DNA from: Blattamonas nauphoetae
Lineage: Eukaryota > Preaxostyla > Oxymonadida
Length of the DNA stretch: 64,000 bases
Reading direction: 5' to 3'
NCBI GenBank assembly: GCA_033064195.1
Contig: JARBJD010000260.1
Span: 43,613-107,612 of the forward strand
This document shows positions 45,496 to 55,835 of the stretch, in pieces (position 1 is the stretch's first letter; each line of letters begins with the position of its first letter). The position numbers and the translations under genes were made by a program. Under the pieces are notes generated by a model. It did not search any database, was not told where the DNA came from, and was given only the letters and a program-made list of their open reading frames with translations.

Positions 45496-45924
45496 ATGGT
45501 GAAGCGATATTTCTCAATTCAGAATTCTCGCACTGCTCAATTACCTCCTGATTTTTCAAATTCCAGAAAACAAAAATACATTCACTTCATCGACTGCAAA
45601 CTCATCCATGTGAAAGAGGAGATTGGTGACTCATCAACTGTCATCTCAAAAGACATTCCTCAGAATTTCACCATTCACGCAGATTGGATTCAGACAGATG
45701 CACACAATGATTCATATGTTGCTTTCTGCAACGAACAGATTGCGAAGCGAAAGAAATGGGAATTAAGTACTCGACAGTCCATTGTGAAGATCTGGTTCAA
45801 AGACAGTTCTGGTGAGTCAATTGAGATGGAAACATCAGAGACAATCAATGGAAAAATAATCAAAGAGTATTATGAATTTCTTGTGGATCTCAACGTACTC
45901 GATTTAACCCGCAACTCCGGATAA
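45496..45924 (+). CDS. Polinton-like module: 142-aa protein, unknown role
   Basis: Starts MVKRYFSIQNSRTAQLPPDF, with HFIDCKLIHVKEEIGDSSTV and a strand-rich middle. Last gene of the module; the AT-rich motif lies just upstream. No family is recognised. After its stop the composition changes back to that of the host. Confidence 0.55.
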   Translation: MVKRYFSIQNSRTAQLPPDFSNSRKQKYIHFIDCKLIHVKEEIGDSSTVISKDIPQNFTIHADWIQTDAHNDSYVAFCNEQIAKRKKWELSTRQSIVKIWFKDSSGESIEMETSETINGKIIKEYYEFLVDLNVLDLTRNSG

Positions 45925-46067
45925 ACCCACACCCTGGATCTTCGGCCCACGATTCGGACATTTTCCTAGTTTCATCACTACTTCGCAGTTCTTTTATCAA
46001 AGGCTGCTCTAGAGAACGCTGAAACTCATGAAATGAATTAGAAACGATGGAATATGAAGATCATCCC

Positions 46068-46176
46068 ACGCCTTCCTCGTCTTCTCGCTCGTCCCACGCC
46101 TTCCTCGTCTTCTCGCTCGTCCCACGCCTTCCTCGTCTTCTCGCTCGTCCCACGCCTTCCTCGTCTTCTCGCTCAG
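46068..46176 (+). repeat. 28-bp minisatellite, four copies
   Basis: Four tandem copies of a unit beginning CCCACGCCTTCCTCGTCTTC and ending TCGCTCGT. Copies are almost identical. It lies just beyond the 3' end of the coiled-coil gene and after the capsid module. Confidence 0.85.
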
Positions 46177-46254
46177 TGTCTGTTCAGCCGTGTTGGATAT
46201 GTGTGTGATGTTTCAGACAGGATGGCTGGAAGTATCTGAGTCAACTTGCCCTTC

Positions 46255-48086
46255 TCACCGGCTTCTCTCGTCTTTCTCCCTTTTCACTCGTTCCTCCTCT
46301 TCTTTCCTCAGTCTCTCCTTCTCTTCCGCTTTCTCTTTTGCGGTTTGTGTTTCTTCCGGCCTCCTCCACAGCTTCCTGAATACCTGTCCATTCTCTCGCA
46401 TGCAACTTCCTCATCTCCACTTTCCTCCTCTTCTCTATCGACTCGATCTTCGGTCCACGTTTCTGGTATTCTTTTCGCTGACGAGCGAATTCGACAAGGT
46501 TGGTTTGGGTCGCATTCTGCGTCTTTCCGAAGCGAATTTCCATTTTGTGCTTTTTTCGCTCGAAACCTGTCACGTTCTGATGGGCTAGTTTCGTTTCTTT
46601 GAGAGAATATTTGTGGAGGGGATCTGGATTGTCATGTGGGCGAGAATAAAACATCAATGATACAGAAAATGGTTTAAGAGGCGAAATAAAGATAGAAAAA
46701 CAACATTAAAGCACGGAAGTGCATCGACTGTTCGAGTCCGAGTTCTGGCGTACCTTTTCAGGATCCTCTTCGTCTGCATTCTCCAACCCAGAGTAGAGAA
46801 GCTAAAACAGAGTCAGGAGAGAGAATATCACACTTTTGTGATGGCGTGTTCTTCCTCTGCAATTGCGATCAGCTGATGCGTGAACATGTTGTCGATCTGT
46901 TCGGCCGTCTGTGCCTTCCACTTGTCGAACTTCTTTTCTCTTCTATCCACCTTTTCTTTCATTTCGGAGGCGAGAAGAGACGGAGTGGCTTGTGGTCCGT
47001 TTTATACTGCGTTTCCCAGTTCGTGGCCTGAAGAAGAGAGATCAATCACAAAAACGATAAAAGATGAGGAAAGAGAGCAGTATCATGAAACGAAAATGAA
47101 AAGATCAAACCTGTGGATGCTCAGACGAAGAATCGGTGGCGCCCTTGGGAGCCTGGTCGAAGAGGTGACTATCCATGTCGACGACGAATGGAGGCGCGGG
47201 AAACCTCGGAATACATGCGAATCGTGGTGATGCTTGTGCAGGAAAGAGGTGAGGAGAGTCCGACAGTTACGATGGACTGCGCATTGGAGGCGAGCCTTTC
47301 GATATGAGGTGTGATTGTGTCTGAGGCGTCTTCGTTGGCGATTGAGGCGGAATAACGGAGATGTTGGTTCGTGAAGACATATTTGAGAGCATCTGGTCGA
47401 TTTCTTCTTGCCTCAGCTGCTTCAGCGGTGATGCATTTCGAAACAACTCGTGAGTGGGTGATTGACTGCAGAATGGCGGCACTTTCGTGGGGGACTAATA
47501 AAACACCGCAATTCCTCGCCGACGAATCGTCCTCGACGAGATCGGGGAAGAAGATCTCGAATGAGTGTGTTTGGTCGTGATCAAATGATCGGTGTCGATT
47601 CTGAGCTTTCCATCAGCATTTGACTTGTTTCAAAGAGGAGAGGAGGATGTGAAACGGGATGGCGATGGGAAAGCGGAAGACAGTCACTGAGATCCAGAGA
47701 GTATGTCAGTCACCAGGGCTTCGAAAGTGTGGCGTTTGTCTGAAGAAATGACGATAAACCAGGTGATAGAAAAGATACAATACTTCAGAGTAGAAGAAAT
47801 TGGATCGACAGGGGATGAAAATTCGAGCATACCGTCTCGTTTCCTCATCGAAACGTCAAGAGGTTGAGACGTCGAAATCTAATTTATCATCAGTTAGTGT
47901 AGGTTGTGAGTGGATGGAGAGGGGGTGGAAGGGAGTGGATGGGAATGGAAGCTGATGGCTGGGAGGGGATAGGAGAGAAGATGATCTGCGACAAAAACAG
48001 ATCGTGAAAAAAGATTGAAAGACAACAACGAAAGACAACGAGTTGCGAAATAAAAATCCGAATACCCGTTCTAATTGCGAGTCCAT
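46255..48086 (-). CDS. Multi-exon coiled-coil protein of unknown family (approximate)
   Basis: Minus-strand gene assembled from short exons. The likely start is the ATG at 48084-48086 (MDSQLER), then SSSLLSPPSHQLPFPSTPFH after an intron. Later exons: THELFRNASPLKQLRQEEID (~47.4 kb), VVDMDSHLFDQAPKG (47111-47204), NWETQYKTDHKPL (46982-47027), KKFDKWKAQTAEQIDNMF (46834-46955) and LLYSGLENADEEDPEK (46754-46801). Then comes a region with LAHQNVTGFERKKHKMEIRF and a Lys/Glu-rich end (KERLRKEEEERVKREKDERS) with TGA at 46255-46257. Supported introns: 47028-47110 (83 nt), 46956-46981 (26), 46802-46833 (32) and 46376-46406 (31). The junctions near 46.65-46.75 kb and 47.5-47.85 kb are not solved. Probably a cytoskeletal coiled-coil protein; that is inference. 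Confidence 0.5.
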
Positions 48087-48975
48087 GGTGTCGAATCTTC
48101 AATTCCCATTCTCTTTCCGCGATTTCCTGCGTGCATGCTTGACGGAATTCAACTGCATGACGAGAAAGGGTCGAGGATAGACGGGAGGTGAGGTACTCAG
48201 TGATGAGAGGAAGGAATGTTTGGAGGCAACTTGACCCGTGGAGTAACGTCCCAACCTGGTTGATACACTTTCTTTTTTAAAATCGTCCCACAATGAGAAT
48301 GATCGAAATGAAGAAAACATAATTTAGAAGAAATCATGTGGATTTTGGATTCAATAGATGTCCACAGTGGATACCGAAGAGGTGAACACTTGAGGTGACT
48401 TCGGTTGTTTGAAAGCTGAGTTGCGGGTTTTCCCGAAGTTGCGTGTTTATCCGATGATGTTCATGCTGGAGTATTAGTCAGTGTATCTTATTTTTGATTC
48501 CACTCCCTCATGAACATAAATCACTGGGACATTATTTCTGACATACTCAGACACTAGTGAACAATTCTCGCTTTCCATTGATTCAATCAACGCTTCTTTC
48601 GAACATATTCTTCTTCTTTCGTTGTACTGTTCAGTTGGATTCATTTAATACAAATTAAAAAATTCAAAAAAGAATTTTCTTTCGTGATTTTATCATTTGT
48701 GAACTTCCCAGACTTTGATCAGTCATCGATGGGTTCGATCAGTCTTGATCGATCCGTGAATTTCCTTCAATGGGACTCGATCATCTCTTCTCGTTCCTGA
48801 CTGCTTCTTACCGTTTCGTTTTGGTGTGTTTCACTTTCTTTTTTCTCATTTGTTCTCTTTTCTTTTCCGACTCTTCTTTCTCGTCTTTGATCGTTCACTT
48901 TTTTCTGTCTCTCTCATTCAGGTTCACTACTTTGTCTTAAACTCTATCGACTTCGTTTCTGACATATTCTGAAAA
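48087..48975. other. AT-rich spacer
   Basis: No convincing gene. A 73-codon minus frame at 48.1-48.3 kb has no recognisable content. From 48.45 kb the sequence becomes AT- and TTC-rich and grades into the tandem array to the right. Confidence 0.35.
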
Positions 48976-50520
48976 GGTTTGCTCTCTTTTTCAATTCATT
49001 CTTTCCTAAATTCCTCTTATGGACCCATTCCGATCGAACCAAAACTGACCTCTCGAATCGGGTCCACTAGTGCTTCTTACCGTTCGAATCGATGTTTCCC
49101 TCTTGACAAATCACTGGTGTGCTCTTCCCTTTCTTTCATTCTTTTTTCTTTTTCTCTTATGGACCCACACCAACTGATCAACTCATCACTGGTACACTAG
49201 GCGGTCTTACTCTTCGAAAGTGTGTTTCTCCGAAGTTTTGAAACAGGTTTGTTCTCTTTTTTGATGATTTTTTTCATAAGACACATTAGTGAACTCACAT
49301 TTTCACTTCACTTTTTGTCTTCTCTTTTTTCTCTTACCATTTCACTCTAGACTTTTCATTTTCATTTCATTCTAGTTTATTCTTCATTGTCTCTCACTTT
49401 TTTTCAAAATTAAAGTTTGACATGAATTTTCTAAATTTTTGATCAACTTTTTGGTGCTCGAAATTTCTCGATCGATCGATGATTTCGATTCTGAAGGTAC
49501 GCCGCTTTCTTTTACTTTCTATTGACCTTGATTTCGCATTCTTTCACTTCTGACTTTTTCATTTCTACTCTTCTCTTTTTCTAAAACCTTCAATTGTACC
49601 TAATTTTGCTCTTTTTCTGATTTCTCAGTTCTGGTTCAGCACTGCTCTTTATGCTTTGATTAAAGTGGCTCCGACTGGAGATTAACCGGTTTGTTTCATT
49701 TCTTTTCTCATTCTTTGATAAAACACAATATTGTACCAGATAGAAACGGGCAGAAATGCCACCTTCGAATTGGGTACACTCTCGCACTTTATCGTTCACA
49801 GAATGTTGAAATCAAGAAATGAAACCGGTATGCTCATGTTTTATTATTTGTTCACTTTTAATTCCCATAGTTAACTTGATATCAATGATCCTCACATCTG
49901 CGGTACACAAAGGCGTTTTAGGATTTGAAATTGTGTTGTTTATGACATCCCAAACAGGTTTGCTCTATTTCCGCATTAATTCTTTGATAAAATCCAGTAT
50001 TGAACCAGATAGAAACGGACGGAAAACCAACCCTCAAATTGAGTCATCCATCGCGCATTAAGGTGGCAAAGGATGAGTCTCCAAAAATATAAAACTGGTA
50101 TGCTCTGATTTAGTTTTCATTCAATTCTAAAATTCACTTATGGACCAGGCACGAACGATCGTCACAACTCAAATCCACTATGATGTTTTAGACAGTGAAA
50201 GTATGTTTGATTGAAGTTTTGAAACGGGTATGCTCCATTTTTGTCTCAATTCAATCATAACACAAATTAGTGAACATGATCAGATACAATCCAAAAGTGA
50301 CCCTCGAATCTGGTCATCTATCAGGTGTTATGCTTCGAAAGGATGTTCAATTGAACAGGAATCACAGGTATGCTCTTCTGTTTTCTTCATTTGAATTTAA
50401 CATCATATTATGAACCAATCTCAACCGATCATTTCATCGTGGTACTCTATGCTGCCTTAAAGCTTGAAAGTATGTCTCATCGAACTCAAATTATCAGTAT
50501 GCTCTTCTGTCTCTTCTATC
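48976..50520 (+). repeat. Diverged tandem array, period about 135 bp, about 11 units
   Basis: Units open with GGTATGCTC or GGTTTGCTC, near 48976, 49114, 49246, 49497 (weak), 49687, 49826, 49955, 50095, 50226, 50367 and 50494, so spacing is mostly 127-141 bp. Each carries a T-rich stretch, then TTATGGACC or TTGTACCAG/TTGAACCAG, then a region with CGATC and TTCGAAAG. Copies are strongly diverged (perhaps 60-75% alike), so the array is old. Each unit looks like a 5' splice site, a T-rich tract and a 3' splice site followed by ~80 nt. The array ends just before the 3.7-kb inverted-repeat element. Confidence 0.7.
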
Positions 50521-51490
50521 ATTCTTAAAACACATTCTTAGACCACCAATTTCACTTCTCTTTTATCCTTCTCTTTTTTGTCCACTAGTCGTTCATAAAA
50601 TTCCATTCACACTTCGTTCGCTTTTGTTTACTCTATGTTTTCAAAATCAACAACGAAAAAGTCAATATTGTGAAGTGATAAAAAGTGCCCAACGGTCGTT
50701 GTTAGTCACCCAACAATCCGGGAGTAAATAACTATGCGGGAGTTTTTTTATGTGTCTCAAAAGTTGGGAGTAACCTTGGATTTTTAATTTTTTCGACAAT
50801 TTTTCACTAGAAATAACATATTTATGAATAAATGAAGTGTCCTAGGTGGTTCAGAACAAATAGTTTTGATTACCCAGCACATATTTCTCATGACCTTGAA
50901 AAGTTGATCTCGTTGTATCTCCATATAGGGATGAGCAACGGACGGACAAAACCACGTTCTCCTCGGACATCGGACAGAGACCCTGTCCAAGTCGGAAAGA
51001 AGTGTTTCTTGTGGCTTAAATAGACGTGATTGACACTCAATTTTTCCTCCAATTCATCCAAGATGTTAATTTTGTTCAGATTTTGTCTTTCAAAAAAATC
51101 AAAAACGAGTATTAGAGAATTCGGACAAAAATCCCATAAATTGCCGAATTGTCCTGGCCTGTCCGATCTTGGACATGAGCTCATTTGGTGAAAAAAAGAG
51201 TCGTCTGAATTTCTTCACGAGGCATTTATGATCATTTGGAAACGGACAATCGTGTCCAGTCCTGGACACGTCCGGATCGTCCTCCCCATCGGATGGTGAC
51301 TTCGACTCACATTTTCTCTCAGAGACCATTACATCGCAATTCGAATTCCCTTGTCCATTCCACACTTCTTTTATCCAATTGTCACTCATTGCTGTCTCCA
51401 TTGAATTTCAAACTTGTGGAGATCTCCACAATTCACACTTTGCCCATCTCCTCACTCTCGATGATGTCACACTGAATTGACACATGGAAA

Positions 51491-52790
51491 ATGAACAATA
51501 TCAGTATTCATTTTTATTATCGTTTCACTCTTCTCTACCTCTTTCTCTTCATTTGTCTGTAATAGATGATAAGATCTTTCTCCAATCAGAAATGGACATA
51601 AATAGAAGCAATCTGGATCACAAACAACATCAGTATGCATCTTTTTTCTTTCTCCACTCATCTTCATCGATTAGTCTCATTACACGCCTCCTCTTTTCTT
51701 CCAAACAAAACGCAGAAGATCAAGGACATCACATTCCCGACACTGTCCACAATTCTGCTTTTCTCATTGTCAGTTCATTATCTGAAGGAAAGGTTCACAT
51801 CTTCAGACTCGACACAATGTCTAATTCACTCACAATCGAGAACCGCCTTGAGATCAAACTGAAGGAGTCTCTGAACATCACAGCATATTTTTGAAAAGCG
51901 GAGACACGGAACGGATCCTCTTATCATGCACGCGGGACATGTCGTGTTCAGCAGGTCTTATTCATGCGTCAAATTACAGAACGAGAGTAATCGGTTCATT
52001 CAAAACCAGCTTCCAAGGATTTGGCGGATGATGAACTTCTTCTTGATCAATCTCCGAAACGAACCGTGAAGTGCGACTATGTCAACACTCCATTATTCTG
52101 TTCGGATTCGCAATCGATGAGGAGCCGACCCCAGAAAAATGCAACAATCAGGACGGATTTCCACGCGTACTCGACTTAAACAACCATCAATTTCATGCGC
52201 AACAGTACCTAGTCTCATCTACCACGCTGAATCTTTGAGGAAAACGAACAAGAATCTGTCACATATAGTCGGTGGACGAAACTCATCATCATGAGTCTCT
52301 GACGGGGAAGAACAAAGCCAACCACCATGACGAAAGGACAAACTTCATATTTATCTTCACACACTGCTCGATTTTGGTATCATTGATGATAATTGATTGC
52401 GGATGGATGGGAACATCGGCTGGAAAACTCTCTAACTCCAACGTGACTGTCTCGTCGAGTACGATCATCTCAAATCCTGAATGTTCCCCATTTATGATTG
52501 TCTGTTCTGAGGGGAACGATGACAGTTCGATTTCGATCATTGACGTTGTTCACAGATCGAGTGAACTTCGGACGCTCCTTCCTCTGACAGCCATTTCGTC
52601 ACTCAACCATCTCGACTCCTCCCAACCGTCCTGCTCTGAGATGAACTCTGATGTCTCCGTCAGTTGCTCCGGTCTCTCGATCGACGATGCGTCCCTCGTT
52701 CTTGGATCTGGTCGTCTCCTCTCTATCCCGAAAACACCGACCGACCAACCGCACATTTGTCGTCTCCTTCAACAGGCGCGGGGTATTTGA
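51491..52790 (+). pseudogene. Gene fragment carried inside the inverted-repeat element
   Basis: Exons 51491-51503, 51566-51632 and 51675-51894 join across GT-AG introns of 62 and 42 nt to give MNNINDKIFLQSEMDINRSN and then SAFLIVSSLSEGKVHIFRLD, which looks like a beta-propeller strand set (DDB1/CPSF-A-like in style, not proven). The frame stops with TGA at 51892-51894, and coding-like text continues in a shifted frame (SGDTERILLSCTRDMSCSAG), later KDLADDELLLDQSPKRTVKC and, near 52.45-52.6 kb, PFMIVCSEGNDDSSISIIDV. The changes of frame point to decay or to more small introns. It looks like host sequence captured by the transposon. Confidence 0.45.
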
Positions 52791-52836
52791 CATCCCTGCT
52801 GTCAATGCCTGAAGAATCAATGGAATCGTTCCCCAC

Positions 52837-53520
52837 CCCTCACCTCGTGTGATCATCCCCTCCCTCACCTCGTGTGATCATCCCCTCCCCCTCACCTCGT
52901 GTGATCATCCCTCCCCCTCACCTCGTGTGATCATCCCCTCCCCCTCACCTCGTGTGATCATCCCTCCCTCACCTCGTGTGATCATCCCCTCCCTTCACCT
53001 CGTGTGATCATCCCTCCCCTCACCTCGTGTGATCATCCCTCCCCTCACCTCGTGTGATCATCCCCTCCCTTCACCTCGTGTGATCATCCCTCCCTTCACC
53101 TCGTGTGATCATCCCTCCCTCACCTCGTGTGATCATCCCTCCCCTCACCTCGTGTGATCATCCCTCCCCTCACCTCGTGTGATCATCCCTCCCCTCACCT
53201 CGTGTGATCATCCCCTCCCTTCACCTCGTGTGATCATCCCTCCCCTCACCTCGTGTGATCATCTCCACCCCTCACCTCGTGTGATCATCCCCTCCCCTCA
53301 CCTCGTGTGATCATCCCCTCCCTTCACCTCGTGTGATCATCCCCTCCCCCTCACCTCGTGTGATCATCCCCTCCCCCTCACCTCGTGTGATCATCCCCAC
53401 CCCTCACCTCGTGTGATCATCCCTCCCTCACCTCGTGTGATCCTCCCCTCCCTTCACCTCGTGTGATCATCCCCTCCCCTCACCTCGTGTGATCATCCCC
53501 TCCCCTCACCTCGTGTACTC
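52837..53520 (+). repeat. 26-bp minisatellite, about 26 copies
   Basis: Units of 24-27 bp built on CCTCACCTCGTGTGATCATC followed by a C/T-rich variable end (CCCTCC, CCTCC, CCCTCCCCC). Length varies in the C-run between copies, so any open frame is accidental. It lies wholly inside the 3.7-kb inverted-repeat element. Confidence 0.95.
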
Positions 53521-53811
53521 ATTCCCTCCTGCCCCTTCGCACGGTCATCACAGCCTATCCACACTCCAAAACGTCACTTTCCCACCTCATCCTCTTAAAT
53601 TACTTTTTCTTCCTCATATTCACGCATCCACATGTAACCTTCCTATTTCACTCTTATTGTTTTCGTCATCAATTTATTAATTCCTGGGTTTAGTCGTGTA
53701 CAGAAAGAATTGGTTGATCAAGCCCATTGTTGCGACTTACGAGTGGTGACCTCCTAATTAGGCGCTGTCCGAGGACGGACAGCGCCTCACCTTGTCCGGA
53801 CAATTGCTCCT

Positions 53812-54240
53812 CACTATCTCCATAACCAGACAAAATTTTGACATGAAATTTTCGCGAAAATGAATGATTTGAGAAAAATAAACTTTTGACATTTCAAACT
53901 TTTTTTTTTGAAGGCACCAAAATCAAGGTTTTTCATCATTTTTCAAGGAATGCTCCAAGAGTCTTCGGATTTGTCACTCACGATTCGCCTTTCATGCAAA
54001 ATTGATCATTTGAACTCGATTAGGACAGAGTTGACATCATTTGTAGGAATTTTGAAAACGAAATTCCCTTCTGATGCATAGCGAGAGAGCAATTTTGGGA
54101 TGATGTCAAAATCAACACATTCTTTCTCGAGAGGTGGGGAAAAAAATTAAAAAGTTAAAATATCAAAAGTTTATTTTTCTCAAATCATTCATTTTCGCGA
54201 AAATTTCATGTCAAAATTTTGTCTGGTTATGGAGATACAA
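53812..54240. repeat. Inner inverted repeat next to the right end
   Basis: About 82 bp at 53819-53900 is an inverted copy of 54157-54237 (both hold ATTTTCGCGAAAATTTCATG or its complement). The latter adjoins the right terminal repeat, so the right end can fold into a long stem-loop. It may be a partial duplication of the element's subterminal region. Confidence 0.8.
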
Positions 54241-54450
54241 CGAGATCAACTTTTCAAGGTCATGAGAAATATGTGCTGGGTAATCAAAACTATTTGTTCT
54301 GAACCACCTAGGACACTTCATTTATTCATAAATATGTTATTTCTAGTGAAAAATTGTCGAAAAAATTAAAAATCCAAGGTTACTCCCAACTTTTGAGACA
54401 CATAAAAAAACTCCCGCATAGTTATTTACTCCCGGATTGTTGGGTGACTA

Positions 54451-55725
54451 GTGGCACCATCTGGATTGAGTAAAATTGAAAATGAAATGGAGAAATGAGA
54501 TTGGAAACAAGAGTAATGAAATGAGGGATGAAGTGAGGTGAAACTCAAATATGATAAGACAAACAAGGGGACGAGATAAGAGCAAAAAACACGAAAACCA
54601 ACTCTAAGAAAAAACTAGTGAACGGAAATGTTAGAAAAATCATACACTTCCTTCTCAGAATGTGTAGAAGGACTAGCAATACGCAAAAACGCTGAAAGAG
54701 AAGAGAGAAGAGTGAAAATGAGGAGAGAAAAGAGAGTGCTCAGAAAAAGATGACTATAAGGGTGAGGTGATGGGAGATCTGGAAAAAGCGTCGGAAGGAC
54801 GCAAATATGAAGAATTTGAACGTTGAAGTGTTAAAACCAAAAATTGAGAAAAAAAAGTCGAAACGATGAGGTGCAAAAGTGAATGTTCAGAGAGGCACCA
54901 AAAGGCGCCTCCGAACGTTTTGAAGTGTAAAAACACCATACGACGTCGATTCCTGTCATGAAAATGAAAGAGCTGAACGTTCATACTTTTGTTCTAAAAT
55001 TCGGAAAAATTCGAAAAAATCATGATGGGTCGGATCAAACTTTTTTTTCGAAAGTGTTTTTTCGCAAAAATTTCCCCATCCAAAATGATGAACTAATTAT
55101 GAGAAGTCATAAAAAATGTGTTTTAGCGATATAGTGGTTCATAGTGGCGAAATCTGAACATCAACTTTTTCGTCACTTTTTTGACCACAAATCGGCACGT
55201 AGCTCCACGAATTCTCAACCGATTTTGATCGGGTTTGTTTTCATCGACTTCTTACATCGTCCCCGACATTCTAAAATTTTTTCAGATTTTTTCGAAGTGG
55301 TTCCCAAGTTGGGTTCACAGTGTACAGGTGGACAATTGAAAAAACATCGAAAAAAGAGTCATATTTTGTCAAATGTTGTCAAAATTTCCTTCAAAATTGA
55401 CGCTTCAAAAGAGGTCAAATATTTCGCAATATTCTTGAAATTATCACCAAATATTGGCATCATCAAAATGTCATAAATTCCTTTTAATACAAGAATTAGA
55501 AATGTTCAATCGGAATTGACTTTCACCTTTGGATTTCAATGATAATTTCAACATGGTTCCCAAATGCTATCTCAATTTAAAGTTGGTTTTCTCGAGTGCA
55601 GTTGGTATTCTAAGCTGCAGTTGGTTTTCTGAACGACCGTTGGTTTTCTGAATGACCGTTGGAAATCTGCAAAAAAAGTTGGTTTTTTTAAACCATATCA
55701 GTGTGGATGTTTGATCAAAAAAAAA
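54451..55725. other. AT-rich non-coding stretch
   Basis: No convincing gene. 55600-55690 holds short repeats of GTTGGTTTTCTGAA. The rest is AT-rich with A- and T-runs. It may be older decayed transposon sequence. Confidence 0.4.
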
Positions 55726-55726
55726 T

Positions 55727-55806
55727 GTACAAATGGACGAGTTGGTAGATTCAGAGACTTCCGCTGTTGGGACCCAGGTTCGAATCCCGGGATCGTCAAC
55801 TTTTTT
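55727..55806 (+). ncRNA. tRNA-like pol III cassette (A box, B box, T6 terminator)
   Basis: A-box-like TGGACGAGTTGG at 55734-55745 (11 of 12 consensus positions), a perfect B box GGTTCGAATCC at 55777-55787 inside a T-arm (CCAGG, loop, CCCGG) and a T6 run at 55801-55806 as a pol III stop. The A-to-B spacing (~31 nt) is tRNA-like. A normal tRNA fold fails: with the A box in place, the acceptor halves (GTACAAA and GATCGTC) do not pair, and the anticodon arm is poor. The alternative pairing GACGA/TCGTC gives a short 62-nt RNA. It is therefore a tRNA-derived element (SINE head) or an unusual small RNA. It lies 30 bp left of the mariner-type transposon. Confidence 0.45.
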
Positions 55807-55835
55807 CTTAAATGGATTTTTCTGACATGATCATA

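Larger units (their letters stand above)
39470..45930 (+). mobile_element. Capsid module of a Polinton / Polinton-like virus
   Basis: Seven genes on one strand with short spacers, all preceded by the same AT-rich motif. The parts are two large related capsid-like proteins, two small basic/hydrophobic proteins starting MAPG, and three other proteins. Base composition (AT-rich spacers, regular CAA/ACA-rich codons) differs from the neighbouring host genes. The family is inferred from this gene set and size; double-jelly-roll capsids are the expected type. Polymerase, integrase, protease and packaging ATPase were not seen in the window, so this is part of a larger element or a capsid-only remnant. 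Terminal repeats were not found. The frames look whole, with no obvious break inside the major proteins, which suggests a young insertion; the age cannot be measured here. The hAT gene lies directly to the left. Confidence 0.6.
50705..54448. mobile_element. 3.7-kb element with 222-bp identical inverted repeats
   Basis: Left repeat 50705-50927 and right repeat 54228-54448 look identical when read in inverse; the ends are GTCACCCAACAATCCGGGAG. Both ends are flanked by TA, as expected for a TA target duplication (Tc1/mariner-like or similar). No transposase is seen inside. The interior has GTCCG-rich clusters next to both ends (near 50935-51000 and 53765-53805), gene-like exons at 51.49-52.8 kb and a minisatellite at 52.84-53.52 kb. 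Identical repeats suggest recent insertion or ongoing gene conversion. It reads as a non-autonomous element that has taken up host sequence. Confidence 0.75.

Noticed and set aside
52840-53520. CRISPR array
   Set aside because: The units are contiguous ~26-bp tandem repeats with no unique spacers, in a eukaryotic transposon.
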